Below are positions 55,329 to 64,000 of a stretch of DNA of 64,000 bases, piece after piece. The notes below the pieces were generated by a model. It was not told the DNA's origin. It ran no database searches and was given only the letters and a program-made list of their open reading frames with translations. The position numbers and the translations under genes are program-made. This stretch comes from Devosia sp. A16 (GTDB taxonomy: Bacteria > Pseudomonadota > Alphaproteobacteria > Rhizobiales > Devosiaceae), in the NCBI RefSeq assembly GCF_001402915.1, contig NZ_CP012945.1, positions 4,627,501-4,691,500 on the forward strand. The letters are read 5' to 3'. Positions within the stretch are counted from its first letter, which is position 1. The number at the start of each line of letters is the position of its first letter.

Positions 55329-55559
55329 GAGGCGATGCGCCTTTCTTACGAAACCGAACGCGCCGGCCGATTATTGCACTAGGGTCGGCCCGGCAAAGAC
55401 GGTACGGTCCGCGCCGCCACGGGAGACCACAAGCGTCCTCGGGCGGCGCCGCCACGCAAATGGCTGCCGCGATCGTACCAGGAGAGTGGACAACCTTCCC
55501 GATCGCGCTCTAGCGGCATGGCGGTGCGCGGCAAACTTGCGAGCGCCAGGGAGAAGGTT

Positions 55560-56465
55560 TTGGCTGCACAAGTCGAATGGGTCGCCGTTGATTGGGGCAC
55601 CTCCAATCTGCGCGCATGGGGCATCGATGCCGCCGGCGAGATCGCCTTCGCGCGCTCGTCGCCGGATGGCATGAGCCGCCTCAGCCGCGAGCAGTATCCC
55701 GATGTGCTCACCTCGCTGCTCAGCGGCGTCGCGGACGATGTCGAGGATGTGCTGATCTGCGGCATGGCCGGCGCGCGCCAGGGCTGGATCGAGGCGCCCT
55801 ATCTCGACGCCCCGGCCGATCTCGACCGCCTCGCCCAGGGTGCTGTAGCGCCCGATATGCCCGGCGTGCTCAGCCCCCGCATTCTTCCCGGTGTGTGCCT
55901 GCGCGATGTCGGCGCCGAAGACGTGATGCGCGGCGAAGAGACCCAGTTGCTCGGGTTGTCGTCGCTGATACCAGGGTTTTCCGGCCTGGCCGTGATGCCC
56001 GGTACCCATAGCAAGTGGGCCCTGCTCTCCGGCACCAGGTTGCAGCGCTTTTCGAGTGCCATGACCGGCGAAATCTTCGAGCTGCTGCGCACCCACTCGG
56101 TGCTGCGCCATTCGCTCGGTGGCGAACTCGAGGGCGAAGATCGTGAGCGCGGCTTCGAGGCCGGCCTCGACCAAGGGCTCGAACGGCCCGAACGGTTGAC
56201 CGCCACCCTGATCAAAGTGCGCGCCGGTTCGCTCCTCTCTGGCCGCAGCGCCCCATGGTGCGCCGGCTTCCTCTCCGGCCTGCTGATCGGCGCCGAGATC
56301 GGCGGCCAGCGCGACTGGATCGGGGAGGCCGAGATCCCGTTGGTCGGCAGCGTCGGCTTGTGCGGACTGTACCAGGTTGCATTCAATCGGCTCGGCGCCA
56401 GAACGCGGATCGTCGACGCGACGGATGCGACACTGGCCGGGCTCAGGACCGCGAGACAGGGGTAA
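55560..56465 (+). CDS. dgoK: 2-dehydro-3-deoxygalactonokinase
   Basis: Phosphorylates 2-keto-3-deoxygalactonate to the 6-phosphate. The 301-residue protein of the sugar-kinase/actin-like fold has WVAVDWGTSNLRAWGID (phosphate 1 loop), ICGMAGARQGWIEAPY, RGEETQLLGL, VMPGTHSKWALLS (DgoK signature) and the C-terminal GSVGLCGLYQVAF. TTG 55560 is preferred because AGGGAGAAGG stands just before it; ATG 55518 would add 14 residues but has no ribosome site. It opens a four-gene operon; dgoA follows after 4 bp. Confidence 0.93.
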   Translation: MAAQVEWVAVDWGTSNLRAWGIDAAGEIAFARSSPDGMSRLSREQYPDVLTSLLSGVADDVEDVLICGMAGARQGWIEAPYLDAPADLDRLAQGAVAPDMPGVLSPRILPGVCLRDVGAEDVMRGEETQLLGLSSLIPGFSGLAVMPGTHSKWALLSGTRLQRFSSAMTGEIFELLRTHSVLRHSLGGELEGEDRERGFEAGLDQGLERPERLTATLIKVRAGSLLSGRSAPWCAGFLSGLLIGAEIGGQRDWIGEAEIPLVGSVGLCGLYQVAFNRLGARTRIVDATDATLAGLRTARQG

Positions 56466-56469
56466 GGAC

Positions 56470-57081
56470 ATGAACCACCGCCATATCATTGCAATCCTGC
56501 GCGGCATCACGCCCGCCGAGATGCTGCCGGTCTGCACCGCGCTGATCGATGCCGGGATCACCATGATCGAGGTGCCGCTCAATTCGCCAGAGCCGCTGCG
56601 CTCGATCGGCGATGCCGCCAAGGCGTTCGAGGGCACCGCGCAGATTGGCGCCGGGACCGTCCTTGCCCGCTTCGAGGTGGATGAGGTCGCCGACGCCGGC
56701 GGCCGCTTCATCGTCTCGCCTGACACCAATCCCGCGGTTATCGCCGCCAGCATCGAGCGGGGGCTGGGCTCCTATCCGGGCGTGTTCACCCCGACCGATG
56801 CCTTCACCGCCATCCGTTCGGGCGCCACGGGCCTCAAGTTCTTTCCGGCCGAAGTGCTCGGGCCCAAGGGCATCAAGGCGATGAAGGCGGTGCTGCCGCC
56901 CGCCATCCCGCTCTACGCAGTGGGGGGCGCCAACCCGGACAACTTCTCGGAATATTTCGCCGCCGGCTGCGCCGGCTTCGGGCTGGGCACCTACATTTTC
57001 AAGCCCGGCATGTCTGCCGCCGACGTCGCGTTGCGCGCCCGCACCGCCGTCGCCGCCTATGATCAGGGAAAGCCACAATGA
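56470..57081 (+). CDS. dgoA: 2-dehydro-3-deoxy-6-phosphogalactonate aldolase
   Basis: Splits KDPGal into pyruvate and glyceraldehyde 3-phosphate. The 203-residue KDPG/KDPGal aldolase has IIAILRGITPAEMLPVCTALIDAGITMIEVPLNSPEP (catalytic Glu), IGAGTVL, FIVSPDTNPAV and the Schiff-base Lys in GATGLKFFPAEVLGPKGIKAM. The N-P-E-P stretch 'VPLNSPEP' is typical of the galactonate enzyme. ATG 56470 has TAAGGAC upstream. Its stop overlaps the next gene (ATGA). Confidence 0.94.
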   Translation: MNHRHIIAILRGITPAEMLPVCTALIDAGITMIEVPLNSPEPLRSIGDAAKAFEGTAQIGAGTVLARFEVDEVADAGGRFIVSPDTNPAVIAASIERGLGSYPGVFTPTDAFTAIRSGATGLKFFPAEVLGPKGIKAMKAVLPPAIPLYAVGGANPDNFSEYFAAGCAGFGLGTYIFKPGMSAADVALRARTAVAAYDQGKPQ

Positions 57082-57950
57082 ACCAGCAGGCCGAACTCTT
57101 TGTCGATAGCCGTTGCGAATTGGGCGAAGGCCCGTTCTGGCACCCGCTGCTCGAGCGCCTGTTCTGGTTCGACATCCTCAACCAGACCATGTTGGGCGCC
57201 GGAACGGATGGCCATATCGTCGACCGCATCACCTTCAAGGACACGGTGAGCGCCGCCGCGGTGATCGACAAGGCCAGCCTCGCCGTCGCCCAGTCAGGCG
57301 CCCTGCTCCGCTACGATTTCGCCACCGACAGCACGTCGGTGATCGCCGAGATCGAGGGTGACGTGCCGACCAACCGCACCAATGACAGCCGCGTCGACCG
57401 CAGCGGCGGGTTCTGGATCGGCACCATGGGGCGGAAGGCCGAGGCCGGCGTCGGCGGCGTTTACCAGTACCGCGCCGGGCAGACGACCAAAGTGATCGAG
57501 AACATCCGGATCCCGAACTCGATCTGCTTTTCGCCCGATGGCCGGACCGCCTACTTCACCGATTCCGGCAAGATGATCGTCAAATGCACCACCGATCCGG
57601 CGACCGGTCTGCCGACCGGCCCATGGGAAGACTTCTTCACCATGGAGGGGCCGGGTGGCGCCGATGGCTCTGTGGTCGATTCCGAGGGGTACCTGTGGAA
57701 CGCCCGTTGGGGCGGCGGCAAGGTGATCCGGATTTCGCCCGACGGCAAACTGGACCGGGTCGTCGAGGTGCCGGGCGTCAGCCAGGTGAGCTGTCCGGCC
57801 TTCGGCGGTCGCGACCTCAAGACCCTCTACATCACCACTGCGCGCGAACACATGACGGCTGAGCAGCTTGAACGCGAACCGCATGCCGGCAGCGTCTTCG
57901 CCGTGGCGCTCGACGTTCCCGGCATTGCCGAACCCTTCCTCAAGCTCTGA
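57078..57950 (+). CDS. SMP-30/gluconolactonase family protein, probable galactonolactonase
   Basis: A 290-residue six-bladed beta-propeller lactonase. Metal-ligand positions of the family are visible: CELGEGPFWHP (Glu), PTNRTNDSRVDRSGGFWIGTM (Asn), RIPNSICFSPDGRTAYFTDS (Asn/Asp) and GADGSVVDSEGYLWNARWGGGKV (Asp). In this operon the likely job is to open galactono-lactone to galactonate, but related lactones are possible. It is translationally coupled to dgoA. Confidence 0.87.
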   Translation: MNQQAELFVDSRCELGEGPFWHPLLERLFWFDILNQTMLGAGTDGHIVDRITFKDTVSAAAVIDKASLAVAQSGALLRYDFATDSTSVIAEIEGDVPTNRTNDSRVDRSGGFWIGTMGRKAEAGVGGVYQYRAGQTTKVIENIRIPNSICFSPDGRTAYFTDSGKMIVKCTTDPATGLPTGPWEDFFTMEGPGGADGSVVDSEGYLWNARWGGGKVIRISPDGKLDRVVEVPGVSQVSCPAFGGRDLKTLYITTAREHMTAEQLEREPHAGSVFAVALDVPGIAEPFLKL

Positions 57951-57957
57951 GTCGCAC

Positions 57958-59916
57958 GTGTCCTTTCCTGCTGTCGGCGTCTGCTACTACCCTGAACACT
58001 GGCCCGTCGAATGGTGGGAAGACGATGCGCGCCGCATAACCGAGGTCGGCATCCAGTATGTCCGCATCGGTGAGTTCGCCTGGTCGAAGCTCGAACCGCG
58101 GCCCGGCGAGCTGAACTTCGACTGGTTGGTCGCCGCGATGGACGTGCTCGGCCGCCATGGGCTCAAGGTGATCGTCGGCACGCCGACGGCGACGCCTCCG
58201 CGCTGGATGATCGACAAGCACCCGGACATGCTGGCCGTCGACCGCGACGGCCGGCCACGCGGCTTCGGCTCTCGCCGGCACTATGATTTCTCGCATCTGG
58301 GCTATCGCGAGGAATGCGCCCGCATCACCCGTCTGCTGGTCGAGAAGGTCGGCCAGCATCCGGCGCTCGCCGGCTGGCAAACCGACAACGAATATGGTTG
58401 CCACGATACCGTGCACTCCTATTCGAAGGCCGCCGCAGTCGGTTTCCGCAAATGGCTCCAGGCCCGGTATGGCGACATCGATGCGCTGAACCTCGCCTGG
58501 GGCAACGTGTTCTGGTCGATGGACTACAACGATTTCGAGCAGATCGATCCGCCCAACCTCACCGTCACGGAGGCGGCGCCGACTGCCTGCCTCGATTTCC
58601 GTCGCTATTCCTCGGCTCAGGTCGCGGCCTTCAACGCCGTGCAGTACGAGGTGATGAAGGCCGCCCGCCCCGACCTGCCGGTGATCCACAATTTCATGGG
58701 CCGCTTTACTGAGTTCGACCACTATGAAGTGGCCGAAACGCTGGATGTGGCGAGCTGGGACTCCTACCCGATCGGTCACCTCGCGGTTTCCAATGAACCC
58801 GACGAAGTGAAGGCCGCCTACTTCCGGCAGGGCGAGCCGGATGCGCAGGGCCTGCAGCACGACATCTACCGCGCCGTCGGCCATGGTCGCTGGTGGATCA
58901 TGGAACAACAGCCCGGTCCGGTGAACTGGGCCGAGTACAATCCCGATCCGCTGCCCGGCATGGCGCGGCTATGGGCCTGGGAGGCGTTCGCCCACGGCGC
59001 GGAAGTCGTATCCTACTTCCGCTGGCGGCAGGCACCCTTCGCGCAGGAGCAGATGCATGCGGGCCTCTTGCGCCCCGACAGCCAGCCGGCGCCGGCGTAT
59101 CATGAGGCCAAACAGGTTGCCGAGGAACTGAAGCGCCTTGGCATCGATGGCGCCGCCAACAAGGGGCGCGTCGCCATTGTCTACGACTACCAGAGCGAGT
59201 GGGCGTGGCGGATCCAGCCGCAGGCCAAGGGGTTTTCGCACCACCAGCACGTGCGCAACGTCTATGTGCCGCTGCGCAAGCGCGGCGTCGATGTCGACAT
59301 CCTCCCGCCGTCGACCACCGATTTTTCCGGCTACGACGTGGTGGTGATCCCGGCGCTGTTCGCCTGGAACGATGCGCTCCGTACCGCCATCGAGAACTTC
59401 GACGGCCACCTGCTGATCGGGCCGCGCTCTGGTTCGAAGACCGACAACTTCTCAATTCCGGCTGGCCTCGGCCCCGATCTGCCGCAGAACCTGCTCGATG
59501 CGAAAGTGGCGCGGGTGGACAGCACCGATCCGCGCCGTACGGTTTCGGTCAAGGGTGGCGGCGCCGTCGGCCATTGGCGCGAGCGCCTCGACACCAGAGC
59601 CGAGGTCGTCTTCGAAGACGAAGAGGATTTCCCGGTGCTGGTGGCGCAGGGAAAGCTCCACTACCTGGCGGCCAGTGGCGATCGTGCGCTGATGCAGCGG
59701 GTCGTCGACCACCTCCTGACCGAGGCTGCCGTCCCGACGCTGACCCTGCCGGCGGGGGTGCGCTGCCGTACCAGGGGCAAATGGCGGGTCTACTTCAACT
59801 ACGGCGATACCGCGGCAAACCTGAACGCCGCGCCGGACGAGAAAGGCTACGTGCTGGGAGGCGCCCAGATCGAGGCCGCGGGCGTTACGGTTGCACTGCT
59901 CGCCACGGCCGACTAA
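57958..59916 (+). CDS. Beta-galactosidase, glycoside hydrolase family 42
   Basis: Cytoplasmic enzyme (no signal peptide) that releases galactose from beta-galactosides. The 652-residue protein has the GH42 start VGVCYYPEHWPVEWWEDDARRI, the acid/base Glu145 (WQTDNEYGC) and the nucleophile Glu316 (WWIMEQQPG). A beta-galactosidase trimerisation domain (~390-590) and a small C-terminal beta domain follow. GTG 57958, 7 bp after the lactonase stop, is the natural start. The last 32 bp overlap the convergent comEC gene. Confidence 0.93.
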   Translation: MSFPAVGVCYYPEHWPVEWWEDDARRITEVGIQYVRIGEFAWSKLEPRPGELNFDWLVAAMDVLGRHGLKVIVGTPTATPPRWMIDKHPDMLAVDRDGRPRGFGSRRHYDFSHLGYREECARITRLLVEKVGQHPALAGWQTDNEYGCHDTVHSYSKAAAVGFRKWLQARYGDIDALNLAWGNVFWSMDYNDFEQIDPPNLTVTEAAPTACLDFRRYSSAQVAAFNAVQYEVMKAARPDLPVIHNFMGRFTEFDHYEVAETLDVASWDSYPIGHLAVSNEPDEVKAAYFRQGEPDAQGLQHDIYRAVGHGRWWIMEQQPGPVNWAEYNPDPLPGMARLWAWEAFAHGAEVVSYFRWRQAPFAQEQMHAGLLRPDSQPAPAYHEAKQVAEELKRLGIDGAANKGRVAIVYDYQSEWAWRIQPQAKGFSHHQHVRNVYVPLRKRGVDVDILPPSTTDFSGYDVVVIPALFAWNDALRTAIENFDGHLLIGPRSGSKTDNFSIPAGLGPDLPQNLLDAKVARVDSTDPRRTVSVKGGGAVGHWRERLDTRAEVVFEDEEDFPVLVAQGKLHYLAASGDRALMQRVVDHLLTEAAVPTLTLPAGVRCRTRGKWRVYFNYGDTAANLNAAPDEKGYVLGGAQIEAAGVTVALLATAD

Positions 59917-62017
59917 CAGCAGGAATGGCGGGGCGGATCTCGAAACCGGCCCGCGCCGTATCCCAGCGCAGCCACTGCACGCCGCCGCGGACCAGGCTGT
60001 CCGCATCGATCACGGTGCCGGCGCCGCAGTTGGCCGGGACGGGTCGGCGAGCGATCAGCAGATCGGCCAAGCCGCAATCCTCATAGAAGCCTGAGGGATC
60101 TCGCACGATCGCCACAGTGAACCCGCGGCTGCTAGTTCCGAAGCACCCGACGCTATCGCACCTCAGCAATGAGCCCGGCACGATAGGCTCGCCATAGGTT
60201 TCGCGCCACACGTCGACGGCGAAACTGTCGGACTTGCCGGCGGCGAGCTCGAGCCCCGCCTCTCCTCTGAGCGCCACCGCCTGCGTGGTGTCGGCAATGA
60301 GAACATCGGGCGGATGGTCGAGCGCGAACAACCAGACCACCGGGACCAGCAGCACTGGTGCGATCAACCGGTGCCACGTGGCAATGAAGGTAAACCAGGC
60401 AAGCGCCACGAGCCCGAACAGTAGTGCGACGGGCGCAAGCAGCGGGCTCGCATCAAAGCCCGAGCTCCAGCCAGCAACCAGCCCGCCCAGATCAAGCATG
60501 CGATCGATCGACCACCCCATGACCGCGAGGAACGGGGCCTCCCAGCCAAACGGCATGGCCAGTGTGGCCAGCACGGCAGAAGGCATCATCACGAAACCGA
60601 CCAATGGCAGGGTGAACAGGTTGCCCACGACGCCGAGCGGGGAGGTCTGCTGGAAGTGGTAGACCGAGAACAGCACCGTCGCGGCGCCGGCGATGAGGCT
60701 GGTCAACACGATGCCCCAGAGATAGCCCCCGGCGCACGCCAGCAGCGACTTGTCCTTGCCGTCTGGCGGCGACATCAGTTCCCAGGCGCCAATCAGCGCC
60801 ACTACGGCGGCGAAGGACAGTTGGAAGCTGGGCCTGAAGACGCTCGCTGGATCGGTGGCGATGACGATGAGTGCGGCAATGGCGACGTTGCGCATGGTGA
60901 GAGCCCGTCGCCCGAACACCACAGCTCCGAGCACCAGCACCAGCATGATGGTCGAACGGAGCGCTGCGACATTGCCTCCCGAGATGGCGAAGTAGGCCAG
61001 CGCAGCAACGATCGCCCCTGCCGCCGCTACCCGCTTCACCGAGACGAAGCGGTGAATGCCGCCCACCAGGGCCAGCCCGCCGCGCAGCGTCACCAGCACC
61101 AGCCCGGCGACGATCGTCAGATGCAGACCCGAAACCGAAAGCACGTGCGCCAGCCCGGCCGCGGCCATGGTCTCGCGGGCTTCGTCGGCGACGGCGCTCT
61201 GATCACCGGTGATCAGGGCGCGGGCGATCCCGGCCGTCGGCTGCTTGAGGTCGGCATCGATGCGTGCGCCGATGCCGCGCCGGATGCCGTCGATCAGCCG
61301 TTCAGGCGCCGAAGTCCCGGTCGCCACGCGTTCGACTGCTCCGGTCGCATTGCCATAGGCGCCGACCCCGTCGAAGAAGGCGTGGAACTGGCTGTCGAAG
61401 CCATTCGGCACGACCGGGCCCGGCACTGCATAGAACCGCACAGGGGCGCGAATGATGTCACCGGGAGCAAGCGATGGACCATCCGCGATGACGATCCGCG
61501 CCCGCCGCATCGGTACGGCGCGTGACGTCCCGGTCGGCGTGATCGAGGACACGATGGCGCGCGTTCCGCTCTCGAGTTCGGAGACGATCTCGTCCACCCG
61601 CATCTCGTAGGTGCCATAGGCCGGCCGGGCGAGCATCACCGTGCCAAATAGTGCCGCGTGGATGGAAAGGAGCGAGAAGCCTGCCCAGAAGGCGGCGGCG
61701 AGCGTGAGAGCGCGAAACAAGACCACGTGGCCACGGGCGAGGATCAGGCCGATGGCGATGGCCACGCCGACCAGACCAAGCAACAGGAGCTGCGGATCCT
61801 CCGGCGCTGCCAGCGAAACGATCAGCCCCCGGATCGCGGCATAGGGCCAGAGCAGGAACAAGCGCCTCTGCTCGAGGGCATCCGTCATGCTGTCGCGAAA
61901 AGCTTGCCAGCGGGTCAGCCGAGGACGCAGAGCCGGTGGCGGAGCGGCCGGCGATACCGGCGCGGCCCGTGCCGGAACCAGTTGGTCGGCTACCCGCTCC
62001 CCTGTTGTCACGGTCAT
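59885..62017 (-). CDS. comEC: ComEC/Rec2 family competence protein
   Basis: Inner-membrane channel that passes single-stranded DNA in competent bacteria. The 710-residue protein has a DUF4131-like soluble segment between early helices (~60-215) and the Competence domain with [41 protein letters not shown]. Many helices follow and end in a C-terminal soluble region (~560-700). That region lacks the HxHxDH metal motif of active metallo-beta-lactamase domains. No other competence genes are in the window. It is divergent from gltX, as in other Rhizobiales, and its 3' end overlaps the galactosidase gene. Confidence 0.92.
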   Translation of the reverse strand: MTVTTGERVADQLVPARAAPVSPAAPPPALRPRLTRWQAFRDSMTDALEQRRLFLLWPYAAIRGLIVSLAAPEDPQLLLLGLVGVAIAIGLILARGHVVLFRALTLAAAFWAGFSLLSIHAALFGTVMLARPAYGTYEMRVDEIVSELESGTRAIVSSITPTGTSRAVPMRRARIVIADGPSLAPGDIIRAPVRFYAVPGPVVPNGFDSQFHAFFDGVGAYGNATGAVERVATGTSAPERLIDGIRRGIGARIDADLKQPTAGIARALITGDQSAVADEARETMAAAGLAHVLSVSGLHLTIVAGLVLVTLRGGLALVGGIHRFVSVKRVAAAGAIVAALAYFAISGGNVAALRSTIMLVLVLGAVVFGRRALTMRNVAIAALIVIATDPASVFRPSFQLSFAAVVALIGAWELMSPPDGKDKSLLACAGGYLWGIVLTSLIAGAATVLFSVYHFQQTSPLGVVGNLFTLPLVGFVMMPSAVLATLAMPFGWEAPFLAVMGWSIDRMLDLGGLVAGWSSGFDASPLLAPVALLFGLVALAWFTFIATWHRLIAPVLLVPVVWLFALDHPPDVLIADTTQAVALRGEAGLELAAGKSDSFAVDVWRETYGEPIVPGSLLRCDSVGCFGTSSRGFTVAIVRDPSGFYEDCGLADLLIARRPVPANCGAGTVIDADSLVRGGVQWLRWDTARAGFEIRPAIPAVSRPWRAVQP

Positions 62018-62156
62018 CCGCCGAGCCCCCGCTCCGCTCGATCACACGGAGATGCTAGCCGGGCGCGACAGCCATGCCAACTGCTGCGCTTGCGCTTCGG
62101 CCCCGGGGTGCTTACACACCGCCAAACGCCAATTCTCCGGGATGTTTCACCGACCC

Positions 62157-63572
62157 ATGGCTACCCCAGTCGTTACCCGCTTCGCCCCCTCGCCCACCGG
62201 CTACCTGCACATCGGTGGGGCCCGAACCGCCCTGTTCAACTGGGCCTTTGCCCGTCACACCGGCGGCAAGATGCTGTTGCGCATCGAGGACACCGATCGC
62301 GAACGTTCGACCGAAGGCGCCGTGAAGGCGATCTTCGATGGGCTGAAGTGGCTGGGGCTGGATTGGGACGGCGAGCCGTTCATGCAATTCTCCCGCGCCG
62401 CTCGCCACGCCGAGGTCGCCAATGAGCTGTTGGCACGCGGCCAGGCCTACTATTGCTACTGCTCGCCCGAGGAACTGGCCGAGATGCGTGAGACAGCACG
62501 CGCCAATGGCTTGCCGCCGCGGTACAACGGCTACTGGCGCGACCGCGACCCATCCGAGGCTCCGGCCGGCGTCGCCCCGGTGATCCGCATCAAGGCGCCG
62601 CAATCGGGTGAGATCCGGGTGGAGGATCACGTCCAGGGCGAGGTGGTGTTCAAGGCCGAGAACCTCGACGACTTCATCATCCTGCGCTCGGACGGTACTC
62701 CGACCTATATGCTGGCCGTGGTGGTCGATGACCACGACATGGGCGTCACCCATATCATTCGTGGCGACGATCACCTGACCAACGCTGCCCGGCAGATCGT
62801 CATCTACAATGGCATGGGCTGGTCGGTGCCGGAGATGTCGCACATCCCGCTGATCCATGGACCCGACGGCGCCAAGCTCAGCAAGCGTCACGGGGCCCTC
62901 GGCGTCGAGGCCTATCGCCAGATGGGGTATCTTCCCGAGGCGCTGCGCAACTACCTGGCCCGCCTCGGCTGGAGCCATGGCGATGAGGAGCTGTTCTCGA
63001 CCGCGCAGATGGTCGAGTGGTTCACCCTCGAGGCGCTCAACAAGGGCGCGGCGCGCTTCGACTTCGTCAAGCTCGAGAACATCAACGGTCACTACATCCG
63101 CCAGGCCGCCCCGCAGCGGCTCTATGACGTGATGCTGGAGACGGCGACCGAGCTCAACCGCGTCTTCGATATGGACGGCCTCGCGGCCAACAAGGACACC
63201 GTGCTCGCCGCCCTGCCCGAGTTGCAGCCGCGCGCCAAGACGGTGCTCGAACTGATCGACCTGGCGCAGTTCATCTACGCCGTTCGTCCGCTCGCCATCG
63301 ACCAGGCCGCCTCGGACCAGTTGACCCCCGATGCCCGTGCCAATGTAGGGGCCTTTGCCGATATCCTGAAGGGCCTCAACGACTGGTCGGTGGAAGCCAT
63401 CGACGCCGCCGCCCGCGCCTTCGCCGAAGCCCGTGGCCTGAAGCTCGGCAAGGTCGCGCAACCGCTGCGCGCCGCGCTGACCGGCCGCACCGTCTCACCC
63501 GGGATCTTCGAGGTCATGGTGCTGATCGGACGCGACGAAACCCTGGCCCGGCTGGGTGATCAGGCCGGCTGA
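62157..63572 (+). CDS. gltX: Glutamyl-tRNA synthetase
   Basis: Charges tRNA-Glu (and possibly tRNA-Gln before amidation). The 471-residue class I enzyme has [23 protein letters not shown] (HIGH motif as HIGG), [26 protein letters not shown] and the KMSKS equivalent KLSKRHG, with an all-helical anticodon-binding C-terminus. ATG 62157 is preferred; an in-frame ATG at 62142 is possible and no clear ribosome site decides. Many Rhizobiales have two gltX genes, so this may be one of a pair. Confidence 0.96.
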   Translation: MATPVVTRFAPSPTGYLHIGGARTALFNWAFARHTGGKMLLRIEDTDRERSTEGAVKAIFDGLKWLGLDWDGEPFMQFSRAARHAEVANELLARGQAYYCYCSPEELAEMRETARANGLPPRYNGYWRDRDPSEAPAGVAPVIRIKAPQSGEIRVEDHVQGEVVFKAENLDDFIILRSDGTPTYMLAVVVDDHDMGVTHIIRGDDHLTNAARQIVIYNGMGWSVPEMSHIPLIHGPDGAKLSKRHGALGVEAYRQMGYLPEALRNYLARLGWSHGDEELFSTAQMVEWFTLEALNKGAARFDFVKLENINGHYIRQAAPQRLYDVMLETATELNRVFDMDGLAANKDTVLAALPELQPRAKTVLELIDLAQFIYAVRPLAIDQAASDQLTPDARANVGAFADILKGLNDWSVEAIDAAARAFAEARGLKLGKVAQPLRAALTGRTVSPGIFEVMVLIGRDETLARLGDQAG

Positions 63573-63609
63573 TGCATATTGGGAAAAGTGATTAGGTCAG
63601 CGTTGTTCA

Positions 63610-63630
63610 CCCACCTGTTGCAGAGGTGGG
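63610..63630 (+). terminator. Hairpin between gltX and gltA
   Basis: CCCACCT pairs with AGGTGGG around a 7-nt loop, 38 bp after gltX. There is no T-run, so it may be a weak terminator or lie in the gltA leader. The rest of this 158-bp gap shows no gene. Confidence 0.4.
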
Positions 63631-63730
63631 GTATATGAGCTACGCCAACCGAACCTGCCTCTAAACGACCATACGGCCTGCCCGCTCCCACCTTCCGCGG
63701 GCCCATAGAAGGCCATCAAGGAGTGCGAAG

Positions 63731-64000
63731 ATGAGCGATACCGTCGCCAAACTCACCATCGGGGACCAGACTTTCGAGTTCCCGGTGCTTTCGGGCTCGG
63801 TTGGGCCGGATGTCATCGACATCCGCTCACTCTACGCCAAGACCGGCATGTTCACTTATGACCCGGGCTTCACCTCGACGGCGGCGACCGACAGCGCCAT
63901 TACTTATATCGACGGCGACAAGGGCGAGCTGATGTATCGGGGCTATCCGATCGAGCAGCTGGCCGAAAAGTCGAACTATCTCGAGGTCTGCTACCTGCTG
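63731..64000 (+). CDS. gltA: Citrate synthase, 5' part (continues past window)
   Basis: Entry enzyme of the TCA cycle, joining acetyl-CoA and oxaloacetate. Translated directly, the 90 visible codons read [20 protein letters not shown]...[62 protein letters not shown], cut here at the edge. This is the characteristic start of type II hexameric citrate synthases ([26 protein letters not shown]). A strong AAGGAGTG ribosome site stands before ATG 63731. Catalytic His and Asp lie outside the window. Next to gltX, as expected for the order. Confidence 0.96.
   Translation, partial: MSDTVAKLTIGDQTFEFPVLSGSVGPDVIDIRSLYAKTGMFTYDPGFTSTAATDSAITYIDGDKGELMYRGYPIEQLAEKSNYLEVCYLL

Noticed and set aside
61887-62156. 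Long N-terminal extension of GltX
   Set aside because: The extension lies over the divergent comEC start and has no similarity to synthetases; GltX begins naturally at [14 protein letters not shown].

Overview
The window looks like a stretch of chromosome from a high-G+C alphaproteobacterium of the order Hyphomicrobiales (Rhizobiales). Devosia or a close relative would fit, but this is inferred from gene content and order, not from a database search. Supporting signs are alphaproteobacterial LexA boxes (GTTC-N7-GTTC) before lexA, an ATP12 chaperone, DUF4169 and DUF1127-like small proteins, an ornithine decarboxylase with a structured leader, and the neighbourhoods tpiA-secG-pyrG, ppiD-trpE-trpG-trpD-trpC-moaC-moeA and lexA...comEC-gltX-gltA.

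Layout. 0-2.5 kb: cell-wall genes (D-Ala-D-Ala carboxypeptidase, RlpA lipoprotein) and an alpha/beta hydrolase, all on minus. 2.5-7.6 kb: metH behind a perfect 20-bp palindrome, then a degenerate CobW-like gene and two small unknowns. 7.6-10.3 kb: divergent MerR regulator and Zn/Cd/Pb P-type ATPase with a textbook 19-bp-spacer MerR promoter. 10.4-12.9 kb: tRNA-Leu(GAG), a lone FliN-like gene, lipB, DUF4282, DoxX. 13-16.1 kb: rimO-folP-folB-folK in one direction. 16.3-26.3 kb: a long minus-strand run with ATP12, two tandem HAD phosphatases, a secreted DUF1554-like protein, rluC-crcB, flotillin/YqiJ, rarA and a Do-type protease. 26.4-31.5 kb: ornithine decarboxylase with leader, glutathione peroxidase, a LuxR-HTH/glyoxalase fusion, DUF4169, a TetR/GST divergent pair with twin operators, and a GNAT. 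31.5-42.3 kb: pyrG, secG, tpiA (minus), then ppiD-trpEGDC-moaC-moeA (plus). 42.5-54.4 kb: transport and regulation genes, namely cysPTW without cysA, a DUF1127-like gene, tctABC with tctDE and an extra periplasmic binding protein, and a DeoR/MFS pair. 54.5 kb: lexA. 55.5-59.9 kb: a galactoside/galactonate operon. 59.9-64 kb: comEC, gltX and the start of gltA.

How genes work together. folP, folB and folK supply three folate steps, and metH uses methyl-folate. trpE, trpG, trpD and trpC cover most of tryptophan synthesis; moaC and moeA serve molybdopterin. The 55.5-59.9 kb operon (GH42 beta-galactosidase, SMP-30 lactonase, DgoK, DgoA) fits the DeLey-Doudoroff route but lacks galactose dehydrogenase and galactonate dehydratase. 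tctCBA is a tripartite tricarboxylate-type uptake system beside its probable two-component regulator tctDE.

Palindromic intergenic repeats of about 80-180 bp recur, mostly between convergent genes. In several better-known Rhizobiales moeA, lexA, comEC, gltX and gltA lie close together. Here about 12 kb of accessory genes separate moeA from lexA and about 4.3 kb separate lexA from comEC, so these two joints look like insertion points. No phage, insertion sequence, CRISPR array or obvious defence system was seen.
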